A stretch of DNA of 64,000 nucleotides from positions 21,346-85,345 of IMG/VR virus record IMGVR_UViG_3300036715_003541; one strand, given 5' to 3'. Positions 53,874-62,917 of the stretch are shown one piece after another. The position numbers were made by a program, and so were the translations under genes. Source of the DNA: a virus. Within the stretch, counting starts at the first letter, position 1. Each line of letters begins with the position of its first letter. A model generated the notes under the pieces. The model was not told the DNA's origin. It worked only from the letters and a program-made list of their open reading frames with translations, and ran no database searches.

Positions 53874-54572
53874 CTAGCTCACGACAAAATCCTTTAACTC
53901 AAATAACCCTTGTCTTTTTTCAACAGTAATTGGGTATTTTATTTCAATTGGTTTTTTTATACCATTTACAGGTGCTTTTTGCAACTTAACCATGTATGTG
54001 CCAGGAGGCAAGGATCCGCTCCACCTTCCCGTATTGTTTGTTCTTGTTTTTAGTAAAAGCTCATTTGTTTTTTCATCCATTACTTCAATCGATGCCATGA
54101 ACACAGACTTATTGGTAGATGTAATAATGCGTTGAGAGAAAGGCACAGAGCCCATCATAGGCGTTTTCGACTCGGTGGGTGGGGCGGCAGGCACGAAGTC
54201 TTCAGAATCGATTTTAAACTTATCCTCGCTTGATAGCAATGCTGGTGTAAATTTTACATTTGTTTCTTCGCGCTTACTTCTAGGTGTTTCTTGTGGGCTT
54301 TCATTTTTTTGAACAAAAGAACCTGATTCAATATAAGTTGCGCCATTATCTTTTTTCATAGGAATATGTTGATCATCTAACCCATCTGTAATAATAAATC
54401 TTGGTGTAACTTGAGGCTGAGATTCAGGTGCTTTATTTTGAAATACTTGTGTTATTTTATTGGATAGAATCTTTATTTGCAAATCCTGAGATTTAACAAT
54501 ACCAACCAATAAATCAATTTTAGATTCTAAATCAACCAAAACTTCTACTGCTGTTCTTGTTTTTACACTCAT
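53874..54572 (-). CDS. Hypothetical protein with carboxypeptidase-regulatory-like domain
   Basis: 232 residues. The N-terminal 45 residues form a helix (VEVLVDLESKIDLLVGIVKS), then a disordered P/E/S-rich region. The C-terminal part (about 155-232) has NTGRWSGSLPPGTYMVKLQK, the pattern of the carboxypeptidase regulatory-like beta sandwich used in surface and tail proteins. Four bases upstream of 54576-55058. Role unproven. Confidence 0.55.
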   Translation of the reverse strand: MSVKTRTAVEVLVDLESKIDLLVGIVKSQDLQIKILSNKITQVFQNKAPESQPQVTPRFIITDGLDDQHIPMKKDNGATYIESGSFVQKNESPQETPRSKREETNVKFTPALLSSEDKFKIDSEDFVPAAPPTESKTPMMGSVPFSQRIITSTNKSVFMASIEVMDEKTNELLLKTRTNNTGRWSGSLPPGTYMVKLQKAPVNGIKKPIEIKYPITVEKRQGLFELKDFVVS

Positions 54573-54575
54573 AAA

Positions 54576-55058
54576 TTACTCCAAAAAATCTATAGCCAAT
54601 TTTATTTTCTTATACACACTAATATTTGACATATCCACATTGTCTTTTAAACAAGAAATAGCTGTATTAAGAGCGCCAGATTTATTACCAACAAAAATAA
54701 TTTCATCTATATTGTAAACAATATAATCACATGATTCTTCTTTTGATTCAAGATTTACTACATCTTGATTATTATCCAAATAACCAGAAGAAGGAATTTG
54801 ATAATTCATATTTTGATCTTCATATTCAAGATCATCTTGTTTTTTATTTGAAGAAGGCTCTTGCTCTTCATCAACATATTCTTGAATATCAGTCTTATAT
54901 TTGGTCCACTCTGCATCTGGTTTACGTGCTTCATTAAGTTTTTCTTCTAATTCTTCTTTACTTAAGAAAGTTTTTTTGCTTTGTGGTCTGTTTAAAATAG
55001 AATCATCAAATTCTTTTGGTTTTATATTCAATTGTTTGTATGCTGGTATGTATTTCAT
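54576..55058 (-). CDS. Hypothetical acidic protein
   Basis: 160 residues, rich in Glu, Asn, Gln and Ser. A disordered centre (EEQEPSSNKKQDDLEYED), then CDYIVYNIDEIIFVGNKSGA and a final helix. The start follows a terminator by 4 bases with no ribosome site. No family recognised. Confidence 0.5.
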   Translation of the reverse strand: MKYIPAYKQLNIKPKEFDDSILNRPQSKKTFLSKEELEEKLNEARKPDAEWTKYKTDIQEYVDEEQEPSSNKKQDDLEYEDQNMNYQIPSSGYLDNNQDVVNLESKEESCDYIVYNIDEIIFVGNKSGALNTAISCLKDNVDMSNISVYKKIKLAIDFLE

Positions 55059-55062
55059 ATAA

Positions 55063-55090
55063 AAAAGACAGCGTATAATCGCTGTCTTTT
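55063..55090 (-). terminator. Intrinsic terminator after the bS21 gene
   Basis: An 11-bp stem (aaaagacagcg / cgctgtctttt) with a 6-nt loop and TTTTTTATAT on the minus strand. It lies 5 bases past the stop at 55096 and ends 5 bases before the ATG at 55058. Confidence 0.85.
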
Positions 55091-55095
55091 ATATA

Positions 55096-55401
55096 TCACT
55101 GATCTTGATAGTCTTTTTCTTTTGATTTGCCGTCTTTTTTATCTTTTGGCTTTTTGGCTTTTTCAGTTTGTTCAAATAACTTTGATTTTGCTTCTTGTCG
55201 TTTTCGACGGCGTTTTTGAGATGGCTTCTCGTAAGTCGATTTCTCCTTATAAAGAGAAATGATTTTTTCCTTTTGAACAAGCGCTCGAAACATTCGAGAG
55301 GCGCGATCGAAATTACCGCCATGAACTTTTACTTCAAGTGGTTTTAAATCAAGTAATTCACCAGGACGAACAGTTTCAGTTTCTTTGTATTCTTTTTTCA
55401 T
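55096..55401 (-). CDS. rpsU: Ribosomal protein bS21 homologue
   Basis: 101 residues from ATG 55399-55401 (GAGG 6-7 bases upstream; an earlier Met at 55413 would use part of the overlapping stop). Residues 22-75 match bS21: LEVKVHGGNFDRASRMFRAL, then a KEKIISLYKEKSTYEKPSQK segment and KRRRKRQEAKSKL (bacterial pattern F-D-x-A-L-R-R-F-K-R ... YEKPxxxRKRK). The C-terminal tail is a basic extension (KAKKPKDKKDGKSKEK). bS21 helps bind mRNA near the anti-Shine-Dalgarno site. A phage copy could bias host ribosomes toward phage messages. Confidence 0.87.
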   Translation of the reverse strand: MKKEYKETETVRPGELLDLKPLEVKVHGGNFDRASRMFRALVQKEKIISLYKEKSTYEKPSQKRRRKRQEAKSKLFEQTEKAKKPKDKKDGKSKEKDYQDQ

Positions 55402-55409
55402 AACTAGCC

Positions 55410-56705
55410 TCATTTAATATATTGATCAATTGAAAATTGTGTTTGTGAAGATTGTTTTTTATCATTCACGATTTGTTGTAATGCAGATTTTACATCTTTA
55501 TAAGATGCTTTCAAATTGGACGTGTTGCTTGACTCTTTTTTAGACAAACATGAAAACATAGAAGAAACGTATATTTCTTTCAAATAAGCATAAGATAATT
55601 TATTTGAAAAACATTCTTTTGCTACCTCAGTATATTGCTTTTGAGTTAATGATTTCTTAAACCATTTCTTCAAATAAACTTCACACATTTCTTGTGTGGG
55701 TAACTTTATCTCAAATTTACGATCAAATCTTGATGGTCTTTCAAGAATAGATGACTTTAATTTCTTTGGATCATTTGCCGTTGCTACAATGAAAAAACCA
55801 TTTGCAGAAGACACACCATCAAGCAAATTCAAAAATGCTGACATATCAATTGCACCAGATGCCATCATGGAATCTAAATCTTCTATATAAAGAAGAGCAG
55901 GGCTTTGTGTTTTTGCATAAGCAAATGCTTCTTGCAATGAAACTAAATCTGATTGTGGTGGAATGGTAATTGGCTTAAAATTATAAACAGACATTATTGT
56001 TTTGATAATGCTTGTTTTGCCAGTGCCAGGTGGACCCAGTAAAAGCATACCTCTTTTCCAAGGTATTTTATTATCCAAGTAAAATTGTTTGTTATTCAAA
56101 AATCCCTCAATTGTTGAAATAACTTGTTCTTTTGTTTCTTGCTCAAGAAACAGATCATCCCAAGATAAATCCTTGGAATAAGGAATAGGTGAGCTATTTA
56201 CTACAGCAATAACATGATTCTCATGGTCTTTTTCAATAAGCCATTGCTCATATTCTTTCTTGAATTCAAGATACTTATCAAGTAAGGAATCTTCCACACC
56301 AACAACAAATGTTAATTCATCTTCATTGTTTGTACCTTTTTGAAACAAGGAAGATAATACAAATACTAAATCTCCCTTGGAAACTTTAAAAGCACCAATC
56401 AATATGTATCTTTCCTCAAGATCCGTTTGAGCCCATGATGTAACAGAATGCTTGTAAACGTAACTTACTTGAACATCCTTTTCTTTACAAAAAGAAACAA
56501 ACTTATTATCAACCGTTATTTTATTATGTGCCAATAATGTGTATTTTTCGCCGGGTATTGCCTGGTCTAAATAATTTGAAACCATTTGACAATGCTCTCC
56601 GTAAGAATTTATATCTGATGGTTTAAATCCGGATGTGAGACTTTCATCTTTAATAAATTCTAATACGTCTTTATTTAATTTCTTTAATTCCATTAATTTT
56701 TTCAA
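55410..56705 (-). CDS. BCS1-like AAA+ ATPase
   Basis: 431 residues. Walker A LLLGPPGTGKTSI near 215-228, Walker B ALLYIEDLDSMM, sensor and arginine-finger region IVATANDPKKLKSSILERPS then RFDRKFEIKLP. The N-terminal 190 residues are a partner domain, not a transmembrane one. The closest known type is the BCS1/proteasome-like clade of AAA ATPases. Substrate unknown. It could act as an unfoldase for phage or host proteins, for example with the M41 peptidase. Confidence 0.82.
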   Translation of the reverse strand: MKKLMELKKLNKDVLEFIKDESLTSGFKPSDINSYGEHCQMVSNYLDQAIPGEKYTLLAHNKITVDNKFVSFCKEKDVQVSYVYKHSVTSWAQTDLEERYILIGAFKVSKGDLVFVLSSLFQKGTNNEDELTFVVGVEDSLLDKYLEFKKEYEQWLIEKDHENHVIAVVNSSPIPYSKDLSWDDLFLEQETKEQVISTIEGFLNNKQFYLDNKIPWKRGMLLLGPPGTGKTSIIKTIMSVYNFKPITIPPQSDLVSLQEAFAYAKTQSPALLYIEDLDSMMASGAIDMSAFLNLLDGVSSANGFFIVATANDPKKLKSSILERPSRFDRKFEIKLPTQEMCEVYLKKWFKKSLTQKQYTEVAKECFSNKLSYAYLKEIYVSSMFSCLSKKESSNTSNLKASYKDVKSALQQIVNDKKQSSQTQFSIDQYIK

Positions 56706-58471
56706 CCTTTTAGTACAAATTTACATTTTGGATATCCAGAACATCCTTTAAATGCTTCATTTGTTTTGCTGTTTTTTCTATCTACAAGCGGACTGCCACA
56801 CGTAGGGCACATTGAGTAACCTGCATCGATATATGCCTTCGTTAAATCAATGCTCAATTCTTTATAAAATGAATCAAGAATCTGACCCTTATCACTTTTT
56901 CCAGTATGAATATCATCTAATGCTTTTTCCATATCTGCAGTAAATTTATAATTCATAAACTTAAAATACTTATTTAAAGTATCAACAACTTTAATACCAA
57001 GTTCTGTACCATAATACGTATTTCCCTTTTTTTCAACATAATTTCTTGCAATAATATTCTTTAATATCTGCGCAAATGTTGCGGGTCTACCAATTCCACG
57101 AGAATCCATTTCTTTAATAATGGATGCTACATTGTAACGCTCTGGTGGTTGTGTTTTCTTTTTCTCAATACTTAGATTCTTTGAGTTAACTTCAAACTCA
57201 TCACCAACACTTAAATCAGGTAAATCAATGGCAGCCATGGATACATCACCAAAAACAGCCAAATATCCAGGGTCTGAAATGGATTTGCCACTTACCTTAA
57301 ATGAATATGTACTAGATACATCCAATGCAGTTATTCTTAATGTGTTATAAATTGCCGGAGCACATTGGCTTGCAACAAAATACTTCCAAATCATATCATA
57401 TACTTGTTTTTCTTCATTGCTTGTAAAGATAAAATCATTATCTGATTTTAAATCCAAATCTGTAGGACGAATACACTCGTGAGCATCTTGTGAAGAATCT
57501 TTATTTTTATAAAGATTTTCCTTAGGAGAAAGTTTGAATGAAGTTTCTCCCGCAATATAGGCTCTACAGCCTTCTGTTGCCTCAGGACTTGCACGCAAAG
57601 AGTCTGTACGTAAATAAGTAATCAAACCACGTTCATACAAAGATTGAGCAATTTGCATTGTATCTTCTGCTGAAAATGAAAACTTCTTTGCCATTACTTG
57701 CTGCAAAGAAGAAGTAATTAATGGTGGTTGTGGATACTCTGGTTTTTTATCAGAATCCACTTTCTTTATAATAAGTTTTGAACCTTGAATAATCTTTGAT
57801 ACACAAGATTCAGCATCTTCTTTCTTTAAGAATTTGCCATCCAACTTCAACTTAAATGATTTCTTTGGATGTTTAATATCCGCATATACATTGAAAAAAT
57901 CTTCGGGCTTAAAAGCTTCAATATCTTTTTCGCGTTCACAGATAAGTCGAACAGCCACACTTTGTACGCGTCCAGCCGACATACTTCCTGTAAATGTTTT
58001 CATAAGATAAGGCGAAACCTTATAACCAACAAGCCGATCTAAAATACGTCTTGTTTCTTGAGATTCAACAAGTTTATAATCAATATCTCTCGCATTTTTC
58101 AATGCTTTTGATATGGCTGATTTTGTGATTTCGTTAAATGTACATCTTTTGAATGGAATATCTAATGTAGAAAGTCTTTCTTTTAAGTGCCAGGAAATAG
58201 ATTCACCCTCACGATCAGGGTCGGTGCATAAATAAATGGTATCACAACCTTTTGCAGAATCCATTAAGTCACCAACTACTTTATATTTGTCTGGACTAAT
58301 TACATACTTGGCTTTAAAATTTTTTTCTATGTCCACGCCCGTGTTCGCGTGACCATTCTTAGCTAGCTCAGTAATATGACCAAAACAAGCTTTTACAACA
58401 TAATTGTCGCCAAGTGCTTCAGATACTTTTGTTATTTTACTTGGAGACTCTACTATAATAAGTTTTTTCAT
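56702..58471 (-). CDS. topA: DNA topoisomerase I
   Basis: 589 residues. TOPRIM (KKLIIVESPSK; DPDREGESISWHL), SAGRVQSVAVRLICEREKDI, active-site Tyr near 285 in LITYLRTDS, AHECIRPTDL, RGIGRPATFAQIL, then one C-terminal zinc finger CPTCGSPL...CSGYPKC. Shorter than E. coli TopA because extra zinc fingers are missing. Relaxes negative supercoils during phage replication. Four-base overlap with the AAA gene. Confidence 0.93.
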   Translation of the reverse strand: MKKLIIVESPSKITKVSEALGDNYVVKACFGHITELAKNGHANTGVDIEKNFKAKYVISPDKYKVVGDLMDSAKGCDTIYLCTDPDREGESISWHLKERLSTLDIPFKRCTFNEITKSAISKALKNARDIDYKLVESQETRRILDRLVGYKVSPYLMKTFTGSMSAGRVQSVAVRLICEREKDIEAFKPEDFFNVYADIKHPKKSFKLKLDGKFLKKEDAESCVSKIIQGSKLIIKKVDSDKKPEYPQPPLITSSLQQVMAKKFSFSAEDTMQIAQSLYERGLITYLRTDSLRASPEATEGCRAYIAGETSFKLSPKENLYKNKDSSQDAHECIRPTDLDLKSDNDFIFTSNEEKQVYDMIWKYFVASQCAPAIYNTLRITALDVSSTYSFKVSGKSISDPGYLAVFGDVSMAAIDLPDLSVGDEFEVNSKNLSIEKKKTQPPERYNVASIIKEMDSRGIGRPATFAQILKNIIARNYVEKKGNTYYGTELGIKVVDTLNKYFKFMNYKFTADMEKALDDIHTGKSDKGQILDSFYKELSIDLTKAYIDAGYSMCPTCGSPLVDRKNSKTNEAFKGCSGYPKCKFVLKG

Positions 58472-58472
58472 A

Positions 58473-58838
58473 TTAAAACCCGATAATTGCTTGAAATTTG
58501 TAATTTATAAAATATTTTGTATTTTGGTGAATATCATGGAAAAAAGACAAATCATCTTTTACAAGCCATGCTGAATGTTTGCATTTACAAAGCATTACCT
58601 CAACAATCTCTTCCTCAGAAGGTTGCTTTATATTTTGAGATAAGTTAACCTTATTACCAATAAACTTTAAATTTTGTAATGTTATTTTTTTTGATTTTCT
58701 AATATCTTTTTCAACTGGTCTATGCAAACCAAATTTTGCAACTTTCATATCTTTTGGCATGAAAACAAAGAAAGCTGGGGAAGACCCACACTTTAAGCAA
58801 GCTGAAGCATTATAAAATATATGATATTTTGTTTCCAT
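58473..58838 (-). CDS. Hypothetical protein with CxxC pair
   Basis: 121 residues. SACLKCGSS and MLCKCKHSAW could form a zinc site. No family recognised. One base upstream of topA. Confidence 0.45.
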   Translation of the reverse strand: METKYHIFYNASACLKCGSSPAFFVFMPKDMKVAKFGLHRPVEKDIRKSKKITLQNLKFIGNKVNLSQNIKQPSEEEIVEVMLCKCKHSAWLVKDDLSFFHDIHQNTKYFINYKFQAIIGF

Positions 58839-59428
58839 TATTTCTTTCTTAATTCATTTAGAATTCTATTGATATGACCTAATGCTCCAGATTCATGATG
58901 TGGCTTTATTTTAAAATAAGACACAATGTATTTTTCACACTCAGCATTTGGCATGTAAATTTTATTAAATGTATAGCTGGAAACATTGGCAATATGGTTT
59001 TGTAATGTATCTATATCAAGCAAAGACACCAGCTTACCAAAATAAAAAGGCTTCAAAACATCGGAGTTAGACCTTGTAAAAAACATATCCGTTGATGAAT
59101 TTCGAATAATACCATTTTTCACACAACCTTCGAAAGTAGATAAGCCTTCAAATATATCGAAATCCAATATAGACATATTGGTTTTTTCTTTTTTATTGCA
59201 AAGATATTTATAAGGCAAATTATCTTCTAAGATTTGAATATATTTTTGAAATAACTTTGAGTGAAAATTACCAATTCTTGTATTGTTATACAAGAAATTA
59301 TGAAATTCATTATTATCTATAAAATCATGGAAAGCTTGGTACATAAATGTTTTACCAAGTTTTCCATAAGAGTAATCATTGTAATAAGAATGACTTTCCA
59401 ATTGCATTAATTTTGTTTTTAAACTCAA
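58838..59428 (-). CDS. Hypothetical protein
   Basis: 196 residues, Tyr/Phe/Asn-rich and AT-rich. No known domain. Overlaps the translocase stop by four bases, so probably made with it. Confidence 0.45.
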   Translation of the reverse strand: MSLKTKLMQLESHSYYNDYSYGKLGKTFMYQAFHDFIDNNEFHNFLYNNTRIGNFHSKLFQKYIQILEDNLPYKYLCNKKEKTNMSILDFDIFEGLSTFEGCVKNGIIRNSSTDMFFTRSNSDVLKPFYFGKLVSLLDIDTLQNHIANVSSYTFNKIYMPNAECEKYIVSYFKIKPHHESGALGHINRILNELRKK

Positions 59429-60369
59429 ATTGCTACCTGAAATCGAGTAAGTTGTCCATTCATTTTCATGATTGCATCACCACGACCCATTAGTTTTTCT
59501 GCGCCAACTTCATCCAAAATGATTTTAGAATCAATATGAGAGGCGGTTCGACATGTAATTCTTACCGGGAAATTTGCTTTAATATTACCATCAATAATAT
59601 TTGCGGCGGGACGCTGTGTTGCAGCAATAATAAAGATATCTGCAGAACGACACTTTTGAGCCAAAAAGCAAAGTTTACGCTTAAATTCTCCAGAGGGATC
59701 ACTCATGACAATATCAGATAGTTCGTCAATAATTAGAAAATATGGAGGAACAGTCTTATAATCAAACTTACAATCTTCATTCGAAAAACGAATGCGGTAA
59801 TCCATTGCCTTAATCAAAGAATCCAAAAATGTAATATAAGAATCAATATCAGAAAATACTTTGGAATTATTTTGATTGAAAAATTCATTCTTCTTTGGGT
59901 CGAAGATAAAAATATTATCCTTTGTGTATTTTTTATCAGCATTCAATCTTTGAATGTTTTTAATAATACTTTTCATAAGAACCGTCTTACCAGAACCAGT
60001 ACTTCCACCAATCAAAATGTGAGGACAATCAGGCATAAACAAAGATACGTTTTCTCCAACGTATGTTTGACCAATATGAAATTGAGAATCATGTTTCATA
60101 ATTTTATCTAAGAAAACTTTATCTCTGCTTTCAGAAATAAAAGTAAAGATAATTTCTTGATTCTTATAATCATGATCAATTGCTGGTTCATACTTTTGAC
60201 CCAGCAAAAAAGCAATTTCAGGAATGTATTTTGTAAGATCTTTTATCTTACAACGTTCTCCCAATTTAATTTTCGCCCTAGATGTTGTTTGAGTATGTTC
60301 TACAGAGATACACTCAGCTTTAATTTTATAGTTTCGAAAAACAAAATTTACAGAGTCTTTGCTAAACAT
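59425..60369 (-). CDS. FtsK/SpoIIIE-like DNA translocase ATPase
   Basis: 314 residues from ATG 60367-60369, chosen over TTG 60381 because GAGG lies 7 bases upstream. Walker A GGSTGSGKTVLMKSI near 117-130, Walker B FLIIDELSDIVMS, and FIIAATQRP then IDGNIKANFPVRITCRTAS with ADxxxxLxxxGAEKLMGRGD motif, the core of FtsK. No membrane helices and no gamma domain. It may pump or pack DNA during segregation or replication. This is a separate engine from the terminase. Confidence 0.85.
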   Translation of the reverse strand: MFSKDSVNFVFRNYKIKAECISVEHTQTTSRAKIKLGERCKIKDLTKYIPEIAFLLGQKYEPAIDHDYKNQEIIFTFISESRDKVFLDKIMKHDSQFHIGQTYVGENVSLFMPDCPHILIGGSTGSGKTVLMKSIIKNIQRLNADKKYTKDNIFIFDPKKNEFFNQNNSKVFSDIDSYITFLDSLIKAMDYRIRFSNEDCKFDYKTVPPYFLIIDELSDIVMSDPSGEFKRKLCFLAQKCRSADIFIIAATQRPAANIIDGNIKANFPVRITCRTASHIDSKIILDEVGAEKLMGRGDAIMKMNGQLTRFQVAI

Positions 60370-60411
60370 GCTTAACCTCAAGGGATACTATAAGCACGCA
60401 AACGCAACCTG

Positions 60412-60762
60412 TCAAGACCCTGGGAATGTCACCGGATCACCAACTTCTAATCCTAATTCACTATATGTGCCACTTGGTAATTCAATAATAAGATCTGATA
60501 CTTTTGAACTTTTTATTAAATTTGTTGAATGTGGTATCCCATCTTTTTTATCTACAATTTTACCATTGCAGCAAAATACAATATCCAAAGGACTTGGAGT
60601 ATTTTTCATCCAAAAAATATTTTCCTTTGGATAAGGATAAACAAAAGCCATTGCAGGTGGCTTCCATTTTTTAAACATTAAACCTTGCATTTGCTCTTCA
60701 GCTGTTTCTGCTATCAAGACTTCAATAGTATGATCTTTTATTTTTAAATTACTTTTTTTCAT
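60412..60762 (-). CDS. DUF192 protein
   Basis: 116 residues. AETAEEQMQGLMFKKWKPP, FVYPYPKENIFWMKNTPSPL, DIVFCCNGKIV and ELPSGTYSELGLEVGD match the DUF192 family, which has a conserved FWMxNT-DI pattern and unknown biochemical role. Overlaps the start of its neighbour by 14 bases. Found in some phages as well as bacteria. Confidence 0.8.
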   Translation of the reverse strand: MKKSNLKIKDHTIEVLIAETAEEQMQGLMFKKWKPPAMAFVYPYPKENIFWMKNTPSPLDIVFCCNGKIVDKKDGIPHSTNLIKSSKVSDLIIELPSGTYSELGLEVGDPVTFPGS

Positions 60763-62287
60763 GTTTTGGTAATTTCTTTGTGTCTTTTACAAATCTATGC
60801 TTATCAAGAACATGTTTTATTTTAAGCATAGATTGATGAATGTTTTCTTTTTCATTCCTCAATCCTTTAATATCTACATCGGGATCCTCTAATCTATCCA
60901 TTAGATCTTCTGCTATTTTACAGCACTCATCTAAAATTTGATAAATATCAATTCTTAAAGCAGATCCATTACCAAAAGATAAATGATTCTTTAATTTTAA
61001 CCAAAGTCTATTTAAATAACCAGCTTGCTTTAATAATGAAGCTGTTGTCACCATAGATGCATCTGTGAAAAATTCATCAAAAAAAGAATCATCAATTTCT
61101 GGAATAACTCCGGTTTCCGCTATTTTTTTAAAAAAGAATTTGTTGGCTTGTGATAATTTATCAAAATCAAAAAAAGCTTCACTATTTTCTAAAGAATAAA
61201 TATCTAATGTCGCACCATCATCCCAAATTTCATCAGCAACTTCACCCTTGTATTTTTTACGTAAATACTCTATGCCAATATTAATGATTCTTTTTGCAAC
61301 ACCAAGCTTGTAATCAGATTGAGCAAATTGACCCTGAAATTGATCTAAAAATGATTGTGCAAAATATTTGATAATATTTTGTGTATCCATTTCGTTAAAA
61401 TAATCATTTAACATAACATGATTAATTTTGTTTTTTATGTAAGAAATTTCTTTTTCTGTCATATGATGCCCACCAGAAATATTTTCATTTATTTCTGGTG
61501 AATTTAAAACCTCATCAATATTTACAGAACTTATGTTTCCAGCTATTTCATTAATCTGCTCTTGACGTTCTTCTTTTGTGGGTGGAGTTGGGAATGTAAA
61601 ACGTGTTTCTTTTTTAGACTCATTATTTACTTCTTCACCCACTTCTTCTGTTTCCAAAATAACCGGAACCTCATCGTTTTGATTTGTATGAGTTGTTTTA
61701 TTTTCTAAAATATAATTCGGATTATCTTCAATAACTTGAATTAATTCCTCTGAGAATTCAATAAAAGAATCAAATTCACCATGAAACTTGGAGTAATCAC
61801 TAAATACATCATATAAGAATTTATCTTTTACAGATGTATCTATTGTTTTCACAGAAAGAATATATTCTTGATATTTACGCATACTTTCTTCAAGAGTTGC
61901 CAATTGAGAAAGTAAAGATCGCCTGTAGTTTTGTGTGCGATCCCCAAACCATTTTCCACGAAGCTTAGAAATAAAACGAGTAAAAGAATTACTAGAATAT
62001 TTGCTAAATTCTTTATTTTTTCTTTTAGCTAATTTTTTGTTTTTTAAATACTCTTTTTTATCTGTAAGAAATTTCTTTGTCAAAGAATTGATTTCATCAG
62101 ATTGTGATAATATTTTATCAAACTTATCTCTTAAAGAAGATGGGTAATTAGAAACGTCTTCCTTATCTTCTAATTTATTTGATAATGTCTTTTTTTTAAA
62201 CATAGCAAGATCTTTGTTGAAGTCAATTATTTTGCTTTTAAATTCTTTATGCAAAGTATGTGTGTTGGGTTTCTCTTGTTTTAACAT
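60749..62287 (-). CDS. Hypothetical large protein
   Basis: 512 residues, charged and helical with coiled-coil parts. Residues near 415-425 read LLKQA/GYLN, the shared K-x-A-G motif, and CKIAEDLMDRLEDPDVDI follows. The N-terminal region has a Lys-rich helix. No known domain. The motif suggests it may be a virion protein encoded outside the virion module. The start follows a terminator by 12 bases and has no ribosome site. Confidence 0.5.
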   Translation of the reverse strand: MLKQEKPNTHTLHKEFKSKIIDFNKDLAMFKKKTLSNKLEDKEDVSNYPSSLRDKFDKILSQSDEINSLTKKFLTDKKEYLKNKKLAKRKNKEFSKYSSNSFTRFISKLRGKWFGDRTQNYRRSLLSQLATLEESMRKYQEYILSVKTIDTSVKDKFLYDVFSDYSKFHGEFDSFIEFSEELIQVIEDNPNYILENKTTHTNQNDEVPVILETEEVGEEVNNESKKETRFTFPTPPTKEERQEQINEIAGNISSVNIDEVLNSPEINENISGGHHMTEKEISYIKNKINHVMLNDYFNEMDTQNIIKYFAQSFLDQFQGQFAQSDYKLGVAKRIINIGIEYLRKKYKGEVADEIWDDGATLDIYSLENSEAFFDFDKLSQANKFFFKKIAETGVIPEIDDSFFDEFFTDASMVTTASLLKQAGYLNRLWLKLKNHLSFGNGSALRIDIYQILDECCKIAEDLMDRLEDPDVDIKGLRNEKENIHQSMLKIKHVLDKHRFVKDTKKLPKHEKK

Positions 62288-62298
62288 GATTAAATGCT

Positions 62299-62334
62299 AA
62301 AAAATGACTACCAATATTATGATAGTCATTTTTT
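62299..62334 (-). terminator. Intrinsic terminator after clpP
   Basis: A 12-bp stem (aaaaaatgacta / tagtcatttttt) with a 12-nt loop, a T run on the minus strand. It lies directly after the stop at 62336 and 12 bases before the ATG at 62287. Confidence 0.8.
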
Positions 62335-62335
62335 A

Positions 62336-62917
62336 TCAATGTTCAATTATTTCATCTATAATGCCATATTCTAAAGCCTCTTCTGCAGTCAAGAACAAAT
62401 CTCTTGAACAATCATTAATTACATCCTCTAAAACTATTCCTGTTTTATCAGATACAATTTGCATAATATCTACGTTCTTTTTATTTAAAAAAGAAAGATA
62501 ATCCATAGAGTATTTTTCTTCGGGAGCATTTGGGAATGTACACTGAATACCATGAATCATAATATCAGAATGCTTAAATGCACTTCTTGTACCCGTCCCT
62601 GAACAAAGTAAGAATGCGCCTGCAGAATATGCTTTACCTAAACAAATCGTAGATACTGGGCATGGAATAAGTTGCATTGTATCATAAATTTGAAAAAATC
62701 CATCTACATCACCACCATTACTGTGTATATAAAGATTTATATTTTCATCTGGATCTTGAGCTGCATAATGATAAAGAAGAGCACAGATAATTGCGGCGGA
62801 ATCTTTTGTTACATTTTCTTTTAAGAAAATAGAACGGTTTTTTGATAACTCTGCATATGTTTTTGCATGACTTGGATTTTCCATCACTGGAATATCTTGG
62901 TGTATTTTTTTACTCAT
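62336..62917 (-). CDS. clpP: ClpP protease, catalytic triad intact
   Basis: 193 residues. Triad: Ser98 in GKAYSAGAFLL, His122 in IMIHGIQ, Asp173 in CSRDLFLTAEEALEYG. NLYIHSNGGDVDGFFQIYDT and MQLIPCPVSTICLG match the usual ClpP handle and core. Forms a proteolytic chamber, presumably fed by host ClpX/ClpA. Four-base overlap with the inactive paralogue at 62914-63498. Confidence 0.9.
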   Translation of the reverse strand: MSKKIHQDIPVMENPSHAKTYAELSKNRSIFLKENVTKDSAAIICALLYHYAAQDPDENINLYIHSNGGDVDGFFQIYDTMQLIPCPVSTICLGKAYSAGAFLLCSGTGTRSAFKHSDIMIHGIQCTFPNAPEEKYSMDYLSFLNKKNVDIMQIVSDKTGIVLEDVINDCSRDLFLTAEEALEYGIIDEIIEH

